Shown: positions 1 through 13,558 of the stretch, piece by piece
Layout: the number at the start of each line of letters is the position of its first letter
Numbering within the stretch: position 1 is the first letter of the stretch
Assembly: GCA_002751075.1 (NCBI GenBank)
Contig: NAOQ01000165.1
Span: 58,297 to 122,296 of the forward strand
Source of the DNA: Ichthyophonus hoferi
Lineage: Eukaryota > Opisthokonta > Ichthyosporea > Ichthyophonida > Ichthyophonidae
DNA: 64,000 nt
Reading direction: 5' to 3'
The notes under the pieces: generated by a model
What the model was told of the DNA's origin: nothing
Database searches by the model: none
The model's input: only the letters and a program-made list of their open reading frames with translations
Program-made: the position numbers and the translations under genes

Positions 1-1989
1 TAATAAATTCACTAGAGCATTATTGGATCTACGCGCACCCTTCCCTGAGCCGTATGGTATGTCAACTACTAGCTTGATTATTGGAAGACGAACTATTGTT
101 TATCGGCTTTATCTCATATATTCAATCTTAGTTTTAAAAGTGGTTCTAAGGTCCTTTTATCAAATCAAATAAAATGTGCAATAAAGTAGGGCTAAATATT
201 TATTGCAATACAAAGAAATATTATTAAACTTTTTCCTTTTTCACCTTTTTTTTTTTTGGTGAAAAAGCAATACTTGGCCAAATACCATTAATTAAATGCT
301 AATTATAATGTCCCAATTAATCTCCTAGATTGGTATTAATCGCTATTTACCTCTAAACGAGTATAAATAAAATCATACTATCACATCATTCAAAACCTAT
401 CTAAAGGGTACCACCGTTTATCCCTTTTTTGGAAGAAGAATATATGTGATAATAATTGGAATATTAACCTAAAATTAGTAATAACATTGTTAATATTTTT
501 GGACTCTCATAAGTAGTCATTAAGGACTAACGTGTGATAAATTATTAAATCATTAGCCATGTACTTCAGCATTATGACACAAATGGGTGATCATTTTTTA
601 ACGTAAATCCTAGATAGCTTCTTGTCAGACAATGATCTTTAATATGATGAAATAGGAACTCAATCAATTAAAAGTGCAAACTGTAATTAATTATTTTTAT
701 AATATTTGCTCTTTTTAAATATGGGAAATATATTTTATTAGATTTATTTCTATTAAGAAGAACTATTGTCTCTCAATATGATTATTGCCAAATATAGCTA
801 CCTATAAAACATAGCCAAAAACATTATAGTATGATTAGCTAATGAGTCAATCTAAGTATTCCAGATATAAAATTATGTTACAAAATTACTAACCACAGAT
901 GAATAAGAAGGCTCAAGCATGGGTAGTTGCATAGTGATTGAATTGCATAATATCTGTCAACCTGATAGATTGATTTGTCAACAAAACAATCTGTGGGCAG
1001 TTACACTAATAAGATAGCTGACTAAAGAGCTATTTTAGAAAGGAGATTAGTATAAACGTGAATTACAATCAACAATCAAGATCTAGTCGACCAGCCCCCA
1101 CACACACAAATGCAGAGAACATAAGATTCTAATAAATTTGGTATTCCCTCTCTCTCTAAGCAAACATACGTTACAGGAACGCTCCTATCTCTACTTATTA
1201 TTATCTCTCTTCTATTGTAGGTTCTGTAATTCGTCTTTTGCTACAAATCCTTTTTATTATTCATTTTAGAACTACGTGTATTAAAATATATTAATGTTAG
1301 GGTTTATTTTATATAGTTTAATATACAAAATTATGGCCTAATTCCAAGTTTTAGATACCTTTGTCAAATATAGCTACACGTACAACATAGGCAAGGTAGC
1401 GATAGTTATAGTCAATGAATTAATTAATGTTGGGTTCTACAATATTATAATATATTAATTCAGCATGCAAAGGTTCTGACCGAGACAGATTTGAGATTCT
1501 TGATTCTGTAGTGATACTGAATAAAGACTCTAGTCTATATTTTAATTATCTGCTGCAATAATCGGCTGCTACTCTAAACATGGTTGAGATAATTACTACA
1601 CAAGTTGAAATTAACAACAATAGCTATATCACAATGAAATAATAAATACAACATAATTTTAATAATTACTAAATAGACTGAAGTCGGCCACTCCATCAAA
1701 TGCAACTTTGTATTGAAACACTTCATGTAATCCCATGACTATATAAATATGTATTTGAAGTTGATAAACAATGTCTAAATAAGCATGATAGAAGGATAAA
1801 ATACGCAAAGAATCTGATTTTAAAGTTAAGATAAATGGGAAAAAGAAAGAAAAAGAAAAGTAAAAGAGCACAGCTAGTTTTTCAGCCCAAATTGTCCCCT
1901 ATCTACCGTATACCGATGTCGCGAGTACTTAAAATAGGATGGGTGTCTATATATAATTATCAATCGACAGCCCTCATGCAGTTAAAAAC
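1..1989. other. Intergenic DNA, no gene seen
   Basis: AT-rich sequence with short homopolymer runs (poly-T near 247-258) and no open frame I can link to a protein. The short open frame at 1659-1871 (-) is low-complexity and hydrophobic; I see no support for it. Confidence 0.6.
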
Positions 1990-2019
1990 TGACAAAACCT
2001 ATAATAAAGTATAGCAATC

Positions 2020-2418
2020 TATGGTAGTACTAGTGATTTGTCCACTGGCTTCGGAGTCTCCAATTATGTCTTCGATAGTAGTTATCAATAACTGATTAGT
2101 GTTGATGATAGCTGCTTGATCGGATCTGTCTTGCTAATAACCTAATTCTCTAGACAATTGACTGTAGTAACTATGTTGATGTCCTAATACAGAAGGAATA
2201 AATACTTTAAAACGTTTTGGTCCAAACGTGGTAATGGCACAATGAGATCGATCATTTAGCGGAGCTATGTTGTCGTGCATGTACACACTATCCTCACTAT
2301 CTAAAGCTAGTAAGCAATCTTCTGATTTCTGAAGAAGTGAGCGGTTCGCAGACAGTGTATCGTTTACGAATGCCAGCGGTAAATTAGACATTACAATAAC
2401 AAAATGTATAGAATCCAA
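2020..2418 (-). pseudogene. Family A ORFan, decayed copy A1
   Basis: Minus-strand coding remnant that aligns with the longer open copy at 33368-33778. Shared landmarks in order are the start MSNLPLA, a Ser/Leu-rich stretch, PLNDRSHCAI (PLTDESYCAM in the other copy), FGPKR (FAPKR), a Tyr-rich YY segment, and a tail ending near GQITSTT (RQVTRTTT). Compared with the open copy it lacks a middle block and the tail is separated from the front, so it is probably not functional. Its 5' region falls in the assembly gap just upstream. A conserved upstream block resumes at about 2979-3200 and matches the upstream blocks of copies near 33.9-34.1 kb and 46.7-46.8 kb. Function is unknown. Confidence 0.6.
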
Positions 2419-2446
2419 AATATTCTAGTGCACGAATACGAGAACA

Positions 2447-2978
2447 NNNNNNNNNNNNNNNNNNNNNNNNNNNNNNNNNNNNNNNNNNNNNNNNNNNNNN
2501 NNNNNNNNNNNNNNNNNNNNNNNNNNNNNNNNNNNNNNNNNNNNNNNNNNNNNNNNNNNNNNNNNNNNNNNNNNNNNNNNNNNNNNNNNNNNNNNNNNNN
2601 NNNNNNNNNNNNNNNNNNNNNNNNNNNNNNNNNNNNNNNNNNNNNNNNNNNNNNNNNNNNNNNNNNNNNNNNNNNNNNNNNNNNNNNNNNNNNNNNNNNN
2701 NNNNNNNNNNNNNNNNNNNNNNNNNNNNNNNNNNNNNNNNNNNNNNNNNNNNNNNNNNNNNNNNNNNNNNNNNNNNNNNNNNNNNNNNNNNNNNNNNNNN
2801 NNNNNNNNNNNNNNNNNNNNNNNNNNNNNNNNNNNNNNNNNNNNNNNNNNNNNNNNNNNNNNNNNNNNNNNNNNNNNNNNNNNNNNNNNNNNNNNNNNNN
2901 NNNNNNNNNNNNNNNNNNNNNNNNNNNNNNNNNNNNNNNNNNNNNNNNNNNNNNNNNNNNNNNNNNNNNNNNNNNNNN
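2447..2978. other. Assembly gap (532 N)
   Basis: Run of N. It separates the coding remnant of family A copy A1 from its conserved 5' block, so the intact extent of that copy cannot be judged. Open frames reported across it are artefacts. Confidence 0.99.
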
Positions 2979-3200
2979 ATATGTGTGAGCGGAAGCCCCT
3001 TGATTATTTATTTTGTTTTCTTTTATACCTCGTTTGTCGCTAGTGTTAGTGGCTCTAGCCAACACCAAGACGCTAAGTTCAATTGCTAAAACAAAGCCAA
3101 TTATAAATATTCATATTAGCCAATCCAGCTTATGATAGGTCAAGAAGACCCACTAGAATTGTTTTATCTTGCTACGATACCTAAATACTATTGGCTTATG
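2979..3200 (-). repeat. Conserved 5' block shared by families A and B
   Basis: Read on the minus strand, this block carries a segment of the type AATTCTAGTGGGTCTTC, then TATAATTGG, then GGTGTTGGCTAG. The same order of blocks lies upstream of family A copies at 33.95-34.15 kb and 46.67-46.83 kb and of the family B copy at 47.34-47.56 kb. It is either a shared promoter and leader exon or the 5' part of a repeat. In the frame VLxxxNTxDK it is partly open in several copies. Confidence 0.5.
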
Positions 3201-6200
3201 ACACCTTATTTGGATTGATGTAATAGTGTTCATATGATGTATATTATGAAAACAATCGGTCTACTTATTATTCGGGCCAAGATCGAACCTACTTATTCAC
3301 CAATGGTTAGCGATCTTGTAACAAAGTTTACTTATGGTTGCTGGATATTATGCCTGCCAATATAAACTAGTATTCAGGGTTTAAATCCAACTAGAGTTTA
3401 TTCCCTCATAAGACGGTACTAACTATCAACTACGATCTACAAAAATGAACTATCAAGATGACTGAACCAAGATAACGAAACTCCTCTGAATAACAACGTG
3501 AAGCAACTTCAAGTCGAAGCCTCCGGATTAACGTGCGGCCAGAGTACCACACACTCATCAGAGAATGAGAATTAATCGATGAGCACTGACATTTAACTTA
3601 ACATCTGTTTAAACAAATATCAGTCTTGCCTTTGGTTATTCAAAAATTGTAGCGAATAGTTGAATCGTATTATGATCGCGATTAACAAACCTGCGTTATT
3701 GATCTAATAAAATGCGGCCAAGACTACTACGTATGTCGTCTTAAAATAATGTGTTTAGTTCAAGCAAACCATTTAATCATTTAATCAATAGCCACTAATA
3801 ATTAATCATTATAAAGCACATATAATCTATATCTAATCGCGAATAGAGTTTTCACTGCCTTATGAGCCAACTACCATATTCGGCTATTGTACGATGTACA
3901 AGTCTATGATGTCATCGGATATTGGTTTGCAAAAGAGGCTTTCTTGGCTTTTCTTGGAATATTTTTTAAAAAAGTTCTAATTACTATTTATAGCCAATTA
4001 AATTAATATTTTAACTTTTTTAAATTTTATTTAGCCGATAGAAATATTATATAAAATATAAGAGTAATAAGAAATAAAAGCGCTAAAATGTTAGGTATTA
4101 ACTGTGACCGCAATTCATTCTCCCTCCATGGTTGATCTAGACTGAAAACTGGTTATCAGTCCCATTTACTTTACAAATAATAAATACAACTACAGTTAAC
4201 TGGAATGGAATTGATTGAGCCAATTATTATTTTCCAGTATTTTAGCTCTGCTTCGCTCTACTCTACTCTACTCGACTGTATTCTATATTCTATTCAACTC
4301 TACTTGTCGAGATATTGATTATATCGCACTGTCACGTCTTAACAGCATCCCTATTCATTTACCCATTCCAGGTGTTAAATACACTACAAAAAAATTACAG
4401 CACAAACCTACAAGGAAAGCCACCCGGATTAATTAATAAAGCGAAAATATTTAAAGCAGTGGTGCTATGCAAATTAGACCTCTTTAGTAAAATATATTAT
4501 ATTATTATATAGTATTTGGAACTAGGTGGTCTTTTGGTGCAATTCACGAGGCCTTGGCTTTATTTAACCAATGCAATGTCAAATTGATCAAACAAGCCGT
4601 GAGTTCATTTATTAGATAACAGAAATATAATAGATCAGTGCATAAAAAACCAAATTAGTTAAAATACAATGACATCATTTTTTATCTTACTAATGATCTG
4701 AAAAAATATAAAGAAATACTTAACATTTTTTTAAACCATATAATATTTTGGTTTGGGATTGATCTACGTGCACACAAAACTCCTCATCATGTGAGCACCA
4801 CTCAAACTTTCCTTTTTCGTAAAACAGGGTTTGAAATGTATACGGCGATATTGAGCGAGCTTGCCTTTTATATTAAATATTAAATTAAGATGGCTTACCA
4901 AGATAAAGGATGTCTATTAATAGGTTCGTAAAGGCTTAGTTAACCCAAACAAGTTTTTTTTTGAGAATTTCTTTTATTGGTTAAAAATACGATATCTTTA
5001 ACACCATCTTTCCCTATGCATTACGCCTCAAAATGACATGAACGATGTGGCATGATGTCATATCATATAAGATATATAAACATACGTAATTTATATCATT
5101 TGTAGTTAGGTTTGCCATTGAGCCAAAAAAGAATGACTAGCAAATCTTAGATTGTTTTAACCAAAGCAACACCAATAACTTCGGCTCATTATACCGACGC
5201 ACAGCAACGGGAGACTCTTAGCCAATCACATGTTTGAGAGTGCTCCATAGTGGGGAGTTTCCACTTGTGATGCGGTTAAATTATGAATAGATTATGTATA
5301 AAAACTTAACTCGGCATTAACAAAAACTAATTTGATAATTGAATAATCAAAACAATGCGTTCTACATATATTATTTTATTAATGTTTAATTGATGTGAAA
5401 GAATCAAGATTGTCTTTAGTTTGTAGGCAATCCAATTATACGATAACATCTATCGATGTTTCTGTTGTTAGGTTATAGTTGCACAATTGACTAAGATACA
5501 GCCTATATATGTATATGTACGTACTCGTAAAACCTGTTTAAGTTCGAGTGACTAATTCGTATAAATAAAAAAAACATAATTATCCATGTATGTATAAATA
5601 AAGTCATTTTTTGATTTATGCATGGAGATAATATATAAAAATATGGAGGAATACTCGTATATACTCACTTATTCGTGTAAACTTTAGTAAACTTCTGTAC
5701 ACCAATGATAAACAGGATATAAATGAGGACCAATAATAAGTGGTGGTGAATGGCATTGAAAATGTACGTCGTGATCAAAAATATCGCTTTGTAACTATAT
5801 CCTGATATATGTTGTTTATTATCAAACACCCACTTGAAAATATTAACTAGAAAAATTTCTATTATAAACAAATTACAGAACCCATTATTTATTTTCAAAT
5901 AACTTGAATTAATTTTTTATTATTATTTATTAATATATTTTTATTTTCAAATTTTTTTAAAAATAATATTTTATGTTTAAACAATACAGTAAAAATAAAT
6001 AATGGATATCTGTAAATTGGCGAAAAACAGCTGCTTTAAAAATCTAAAATTGAGGTAAAACTATATTCTAGATATATTTACACAGAGATTTATATATATG
6101 AAAAAAAAATTGTATTTTAAAAAGTAATTTTCACAGTTAATGTTGGATCTGTTTATCTGGTTCTTTATTAGTGTACTACAATAATATTTTATAGTATTAT

Positions 6201-6229
6201 ATTACTTATAATATTACTTTTACGCAATA
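3201..6229. other. Intergenic DNA upstream of MXD-like gene
   Basis: About 3 kb without a supported gene. The open frames at 4215-4512 and 5665-5898 are short, low-complexity and overlapping. Nothing recognisable was found on either strand. Confidence 0.55.
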
Positions 6230-7280
6230 ATGGCCGCGCTCACAGCTCTTCTTAATGCTGCTGTTTGGCTGGAACAACACGATTTTGATAATGGTATGTT
6301 ATTATACGTTATGGTATTATTTATTGATTGTTATGTATAGTTTTGGAACTTATTTTAACTATTATTACATATACTTGACTATTATTATATTTATGAAGTA
6401 CTTTTGACTGTACTTACTAGAATTTACGTTAACTTTATTGCCAACCATTCTCTTTCGGTATGCAAATGCTTTATTATTATTTATCTTACATCTTTTTTTA
6501 CACACACACGTCCCTATACCCTCTATACTCTCAATCCCCTCCTAGCATAACATAACCTAACCTTCTTCCTCTCCCTCTTCAGGTTATACACAATGCGATC
6601 AACAACACCATTCCTACGAAGATAAACCTGACCTCTATTTTACCTCCTCTCCTCACTCTGCAAGAAAGAGATCATACAATGACGAAGACACCGAATCAGA
6701 TACTTTTTCTGTCTGTAGTGATGTTTACGATTCAGAAGGTAGTAGTACATCAAGTGGAAAGAGGGATTGGTCCCTCTCTCCCTGCTCTCCTCCCCACCGT
6801 ACCACAACCTCTCTAGACAAATTTGATTCCAGTTTGAATTCCATTACGCCTGTAACATCTATATCTACTACATCTACTACTCCGGAATCCTCTACATACT
6901 GTACATATCCTCTACACGCACAAGGCTCTACGCACCCTATGCAAACTCAACAAGAGGAACAAAAATCAATGAAAATACGTGTTCGTATTTCGTTGAAGGC
7001 GACCGGTGTCAAAAGGAGAGAGTGCCATAACATATACGAGAAGAATAGGCGAGCACAGTTGAAAAATAGTCTAGAAAACCTGAAGGATATAGTACCTAGC
7101 TTAGAGTGTGTTGATAAACCAAGCACATTAGATGTATTACAGCATTCGTTGCAGTTGATAGAGAGGTTGAGGGAAAGGGAGAGGGTTTTATGTAGAGAGA
7201 GGAAAGAGGAGGAGGATAAGAGAGATATTCTTGTAAAGAAATTAGAGGAGTTGAAAAGGGGTGAAGATAAAGAGGTATGA
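6230..7280 (+). CDS. mxd: MXD/MAD-like bHLH-zipper repressor
   Basis: Two exons, 6230-6293 and 6583-7280, giving 253 aa; the phase-1 junction is consistent (donor GTATGT, acceptor CCTCTTCAG). Exon 1 alone encodes LLNAAVWLEQHDFDN, which matches the amphipathic Sin3-interaction helix (LLEAAxxLExRE) at the N terminus of MXD/MXI1/MNT proteins. As in vertebrate Mxd genes, the intron falls right after it, before the residues GY. A Ser/Thr-rich linker follows. The bHLH starts near residue 165 with basic-region HNIYEKNRRAQLK (H, E and RR are the E-box contact residues). Helix 2 and a charged zipper run to the end. Family knowledge: these proteins pair with MAX and recruit Sin3/HDAC to E-boxes, opposing MYC. 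The basic region and SID are intact. MNT is the alternative assignment. Confidence 0.88.
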
Positions 7281-8380
7281 TAGAAGATATGTCGACTATA
7301 TATCACATAGTGTAATGGAATGTTCTATCGTATATTGTACTATATCATAATAACTTTGAGAGAATATGACATCATTAAGGTGTTGTTTTACTATTTTCCG
7401 TAATTTTGTTGACTCTGTTTAAGCAATCGCCTGATCCTATTCTTGAAATCTCTCGCGGTAACCTGTCGGTGACATCTTACCAACCTACCTATCTATTATA
7501 ACATAATGATATGGTAACTCTTTAATATTATATGAAGTTTTCCTAGCAAGCAAGTAAAGAGAAAGAAAAAATACCAGACCCTGTGTAACTTTGACTAATG
7601 AATATGCATTATATCGTGTTGTATACATGTTACTTCCTGTTCCGTATCATGTGTTTTAACAGGAAAAACTGTAGCATTATAATCATAATATATAGTATAC
7701 TATAATATAATAGTTACTATAACAGTAGGCAATATACCTTGATGTATGATATCGTTATTACTAGCATGATTAGTACAATATAATGTAAGGTGGTATTAAG
7801 ACAATAACAGCTCTAGAATAGGGAATACAGTACAATAATATTGATAAATGGATATAATATATATTATTACTAGTTGTAGAAAGTCACATTCAATTATATT
7901 ATGGTTGCTACTTCTGTAACATATTAGGTAAGACGGGAAATGCTTCTATAACCATCAATGAGAGAGGGTGCCAGATAGATTTCGGTACCATAAATACTAG
8001 CTTTACTTTTAATGTGGATTATTACGTAAACAAGAGCCAACGCGTACACTGCACTTTTATATTCATTCTTGTATTTATTGTTACACTTTTTTTTGATTCA
8101 TCATTATTTGGAAAAAGCGCTCCCTCCCCAGTTAGTTTGATGGGAAATCTTTGTGGAGGATCTATGTTCTTATTGGTTCGGAGCTTGTTACAAAGATAGG
8201 CTAAAAATACACAACCAATCAAATACTATATAGATCTTAATCAAATAGTAATTGGACATTTTTGATTCAATCAGATCAGATGATATGATATGATATGATA
8301 AGAACGATATGCAAAACTGATCTTTCTTTTTTTTTTTTTTTTTTGAGCTAGCCATGTTCAGTCCTATAGAAAAATTAAGG
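7281..8380. other. Intergenic DNA between MXD and HIS7
   Basis: 3' flank of the MXD-like gene. AT-rich with a poly-T run at about 8328-8344 and a GATAT short tandem repeat at about 8278-8300. The overlapping open frames at 8014-8222 on both strands have no recognisable product. Confidence 0.5.
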
Positions 8381-8382
8381 TA

Positions 8383-8690
8383 AACGTCTTTATTTTAAGC
8401 CAATACCCAGATACTGATGCATGTAACGTACCGGACTATAGTATACACAAATCTAGAAGCCTGCCTTAACCACACAGTAGCTAATTTACACATTTTTGAG
8501 CACATGTTTTGTGGTGTGATTGAAATTGGTTTTAGTCATATACCCAATAAGATATAAAGGAAAGGAAGTAATCTCAATCTGAATCATAACTAGGTATACT
8601 TGATAGGTAAGTTCTACTACTTTCAAAATTGCAGAAAATAAATAAATAGGGAATCATTATATTGGATTACACATGTTTGGACAAATAAAA
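8383..8690 (+). repeat. Interspersed repeat R1, copy 1
   Basis: Homologous to 18238-18570 (+), 21340-21455 (-) and 63532-63620 (+). Shared landmarks are TTATTTTAAGCC, then a GACTATAGT segment, then TCTAGAAGCC, then ACCACACAGT. Copies 1 and 2 also share the far end, AATCATT followed by GGATTACACA. No coding capacity is seen. It is probably a small non-autonomous element, old and diverged. Confidence 0.6.
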
Positions 8691-8919
8691 TAGATGAGAA
8701 AGAGGTAGGTGAGGGAAGCTATATTAAAATTGCATAGAAGGGGAGGTATAGGAAACATGGTATATTATTGGCGAATAGGCGTCTATCTAGTGTGACTAAT
8801 AATAGTAATCAGCCATAAATAGTACTTAATTTAATTAATTTAATCTGAGCAAATTCATAAGATAGGAAGTGTAATCCTGGGAGATCTAGAGTAAAACTAC
8901 AGTGTGGGTTTATAGGTCA

Positions 8920-9170
8920 CAGGGTATATTATATTATTATCTTATAAATACTGTTTGACTTTATCAATGGTATTAAAGTAACGAAATATTAAAGTATTAA
9001 TAGTAACTAGCCCTTTATAAACAGTTTTTAATTTATAGGCGATATACATATATTAGATACAATACATTACAAACCAATCATTTACTTATGTTAAATTCAC
9101 TACAATATTATTATTCAAAAATGCTTTTAAGGCTAATTAATAGTGATGACTAGTAATTAGCCTTATATAG
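8920..9170 (-). repeat. Decayed tandem copies of the HIS7 last-exon end
   Basis: The segment CAGGGTATATTATTATCT plus ATGCTGTTTGAC, which is the end of the real last HIS7 exon at 9183-9250, recurs at about 8925-8970 as CAGGGTATATTATATT and ATACTGTTTGAC. The motif ATTAGCCTT also recurs near 9130-9165. These are downstream of the stop codon and so are non-coding. They look like old tandem duplications of the gene's 3' edge. Confidence 0.55.
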
Positions 9171-9182
9171 ATAGTTCTTAAG

Positions 9183-12100
9183 TTATTGACGACAGGGTAT
9201 ATTATTATCTAATAAATGCTGTTTGACGTTACTAATAGAAATTAGCCTTTTATGGAAAATTCCTGCTGCCAGACAAGCACTGGCATTGGTCAACTTAAAA
9301 ACATCAGTGAAATGGTTGATGGAACCTGCCTGAAGAGGGCAAAATAAAGAGATGGAATTACATAAGCAGAGATAAAAGCATAAAGCAAGGGACTGGTTGA
9401 AAGAGAAGTGTTAAAATATAGTATAATACCAAAATAATATAATAGGATAAAAGGATAATAGGATAATAAGAAGATAGGACATGCCAATATATGCAATATA
9501 ATCATATAGCATAATGTATTGTCACATCATGATATACTATAATATTAATGTAACATAGTGAACTATAATATAATATAATAAAGTACAGCATAAAATACTA
9601 TAATATGCCCCACCCTATCCCATCCCATCCTATACTATACTATACTAATACTATATTGTACTACAATAAACTAAACCATACTATGCTATGCTATACTATA
9701 ATGTAGTGTACTATACCTATACCTATACTATGCTATGCTATACTATACTATAACTATACTATAACTATATTATATTATACTGTATTACCTACCCCACTAG
9801 ATGCAATGACAGGTATGTGAATACCCTTGGTGACGTCATCAATTAACTCGAGATCAAAGCCGGTATTGGTTCCATCCTGTATATATAATTTAAATGGTTT
9901 TAATAGAATTTTATAATGGGATATTAGCCATGTTAATGTATAAATAGATGCATTATATTCAGGTTACCTAATATGGTATATATATATAGTTTTTATAGAG
10001 CTATACGATAGCATCTTAATCATATGTAGTAGGTGCATATTTTTACACATATAAATCTAATGCTTTTAATGGTATTAGTAGAGCTATATATTATTGAATA
10101 TTAAATATATGAATGTATAACTGAATGGAATATGTCTTAAGTTCCCTAAAATGTTAGGATATTAAATATATGTACTAACCACCATTGTTCCGCCCCGTAC
10201 CTATAAATTTAATGGCTTGAACGGAGTTTTATTATAGGATATTATACATTTATATATTAATACACATCTTAATTTTTAATACATCAATTCATGCACTCTT
10301 TATTACCTTATCAATACAATTCAAGAGTACCTCCCCTGCTCCTAAGGCTTCACAAGCAACCAATAAAGCATTGGCATCTAGGTCACGTGACTCTCTTCCT
10401 CCTTTAACTGTGCACTGGTACCAACAGTACCTGGTACATGTATATGTATATGTATATGTAGGATGGGATGGAAGTAATCATTAATTAGTCTTTATTTACT
10501 AATTATTATGTTGAGGGTTGATTGGATGAATGGTTGATTTTAAAAATAAAATTGTATTGGAGATTGCAAATTAATGATACTTTTACTTTTAATACTAGAA
10601 ATGTTTACGTAAATTGTATTATATTATATTATATTATATTATATTGTGTGTTCTATATGTTTTACATATAAAAATTATATGTTTTTGGTAAGCTATGCTA
10701 TGCTATGTTATATATAGATACTAAATACCTGTACATATATGTATACTATCAAAACTACATAGATACTTGTGCAGTTATTTTAAACCTATCAACATATAAA
10801 TACACTATATGTAGTATATATTCCAAACATAAATATACTATATGAAGAAAAAAATACACAAAGAAAGAACTAAGAAGTGATTGGGCCATTGAGCTGACTA
10901 AACTTTAATTAATTACTAACCTCTCTCCATTGGGTCCACAAAATTTAGTACTAATAACATGTTTATTTTTAGCATCATCTGGGCTGTTCACATACACTCT
11001 CTTAGGATCCACTGAAAAGAGAAGGTTAGTATATATATGATACCCAATTAATTGATTCTTCATGGGACACTTTCCATTGGTTCTACTAATTATGTACCAA
11101 TGATATAATATGTTTAATGCTGTTCTCTTAGGATCCACTAAACAGATAGGGCTAGTATATATATTAGGATTAATTACGTACCTTAGCAACCAGCTTTGTG
11201 TTAATCTGAAGTTAAAGAATTACTTTTAAATTAACATTCAATACATTCGCGTTACCTTTATGCGTGATAGTACTATTGTATACATAGTAAAGCTAGCTAA
11301 TCAATTACTGAACATTCTCCATTATGTCCACTAGCTATCTATTTATGACGTGTTTATTTTTTATTACTATCATATAATCCAATCTAACCATACATGCATT
11401 TAAATTTAAATAGTTTTTATATAAAACAACAATATATAATATGGGGAGCAATAGGATATACCCATTACACTTCTTTCTTTTTTACGACATTTTAAAGATC
11501 CAATAAGATCAATTTGGATAATTTTGATTAATTACCAACATATCTATTACATTACCTGAAATTACCACAGCCTGGGACCCATAAACACGTGCTATAGTCT
11601 CAATAGATGATCGGCCCGTTGGTATCTGGGTGGTTATCACGATTGGTTGAATAAAGTTAGTAAAATATAATATAGAGTATAAGTATATAATATAGAGTAT
11701 ATTGGATATATGGTTTACAGTATGGAGTATATAAGATATAGTATATGATATACAGTATATAGTGTATAAGATATAAGATATAGAATATAGTATATAATAT
11801 ATAGGGTATATTATATAGTATATAGTGTAGAGGAGTGTATAGTGTATAGTATACAGTATAATACATGGTGTATAGAATATATATATCTTCCTTTCCCTCT
11901 CCCTCTCTCACCCTATTATTATGATAATACTGTTCAGCCGCATATACCGCATCACTTCCGATAGACACCTTGTCTGCCCCTGGTCATTTGATTGGTGCAT
12001 GTTAATTAATCAGCCAATTATATACGATTATATGATATTATATATATGTAGGTAATAATTATGCTTTATACTTACCATATATAAGTAGGGTAAAAATAAT

Positions 12101-13502
12101 TATATAATTAAACAATCAACCGGTCACATAACCCATTAATTGTGTTTACCGCATCACATCTCTATGTATAGTTTCCTTATGTGAATAGAGTAGAACTAGA
12201 ACTTTAATACTTGATCCTTAATATGGTAAAGAAATTAAGTGTTAGTCTTCACCTATCTCATTCAAAAAAAGGAAACAGAAAAAACAATTATAATGCACCA
12301 ATTACATTAAAACAATTAATATTAATATCACTAATTACTAGCTAGTATATTGAAACACCCTTAACCATTGGGCCCTTAATTCTTAGTCAATAACTATCCA
12401 TCCCTTATTAATTGCAATTAATGATTAACTAATAGCCAATAATTACTAATTAAGTGCTATTTTACTTAATCAAAACAAACTCAGACAAAGGTACATATAA
12501 ACAGTCATTGACATATACTGATCATTTAATTAATTGTTATCACTATTCCTTCCTACTATATTAAAAATACCATCGATTTTCATTGGTATGGATAGAATAT
12601 GCTGATTATAATCGATAGGCTGAATAGTTGTTTTTAGATCTACACAATATAATATAGTATAATATATCAGACTATAGTGTAGCAATCATATATATATAGA
12701 ATACGATATATTATAATATAAACACATTCTATAATTAGATATATAAGATAAATATATTTATGACTAATAGTCCCATCACACACCTGATCTAAAATACTCT
12801 GTCGCCACTTCCAATGCAGTGTGTACAGTACCATCTGCACCAATTGAATCCTTTATACCTCCCCTGCATTATTATTGGATGGTTGGTGAATACAAAAATA
12901 AAACAGAATACATTAAATATTTTACACATATTATTTTATTTATTTTGTATTGACATTTTAATATATTATATATTATATATTATATATTGTACATAATCTA
13001 ATATACCTAATATGGCATGCACAAACCCTAGGTCTGTTTATAATTGCCTTATATTTTTATACATATTTGACATAATATCTAACCAATGGAATTCTATTGC
13101 TATCTAGTGTCTATATATAGATGTAGGTAGATGCGGTGGAGAAAGCATATGTTTTTTTTTTTTTTAAAAAAAAAACTAAAATTTTAAAGCAAATTAAAAT
13201 TTTATTGACTTAAAATGTTATTATATAATAAGGGATAAAATAGTTAGTTTGTATTCTTACCCTATAGTAAGAGGTACAAACACCCTCTCAGAAGTCCCCT
13301 TTAAAATGTTTAGCATAGGAAGGTCTCTAATTGGGCAGTCTCTGAAACTGGTAATGCTGAATGTATAGATATGTAAAGTGAGGATTAGCATAATTCCTAT
13401 ATCATTTATAATTTATGATATGAAGGGATTTTAAAGGATGTTAATGATAGGTTAGGAGTGAGAGAGGTAAAATTTAAAGAATACGTATAGTTATATGTAT
13501 AG

Positions 13503-13558
<56 letters not shown>

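Noticed and set aside
2391-3068. 225-codon frame across N
   Set aside because: Mostly gap; N codons hide stops.
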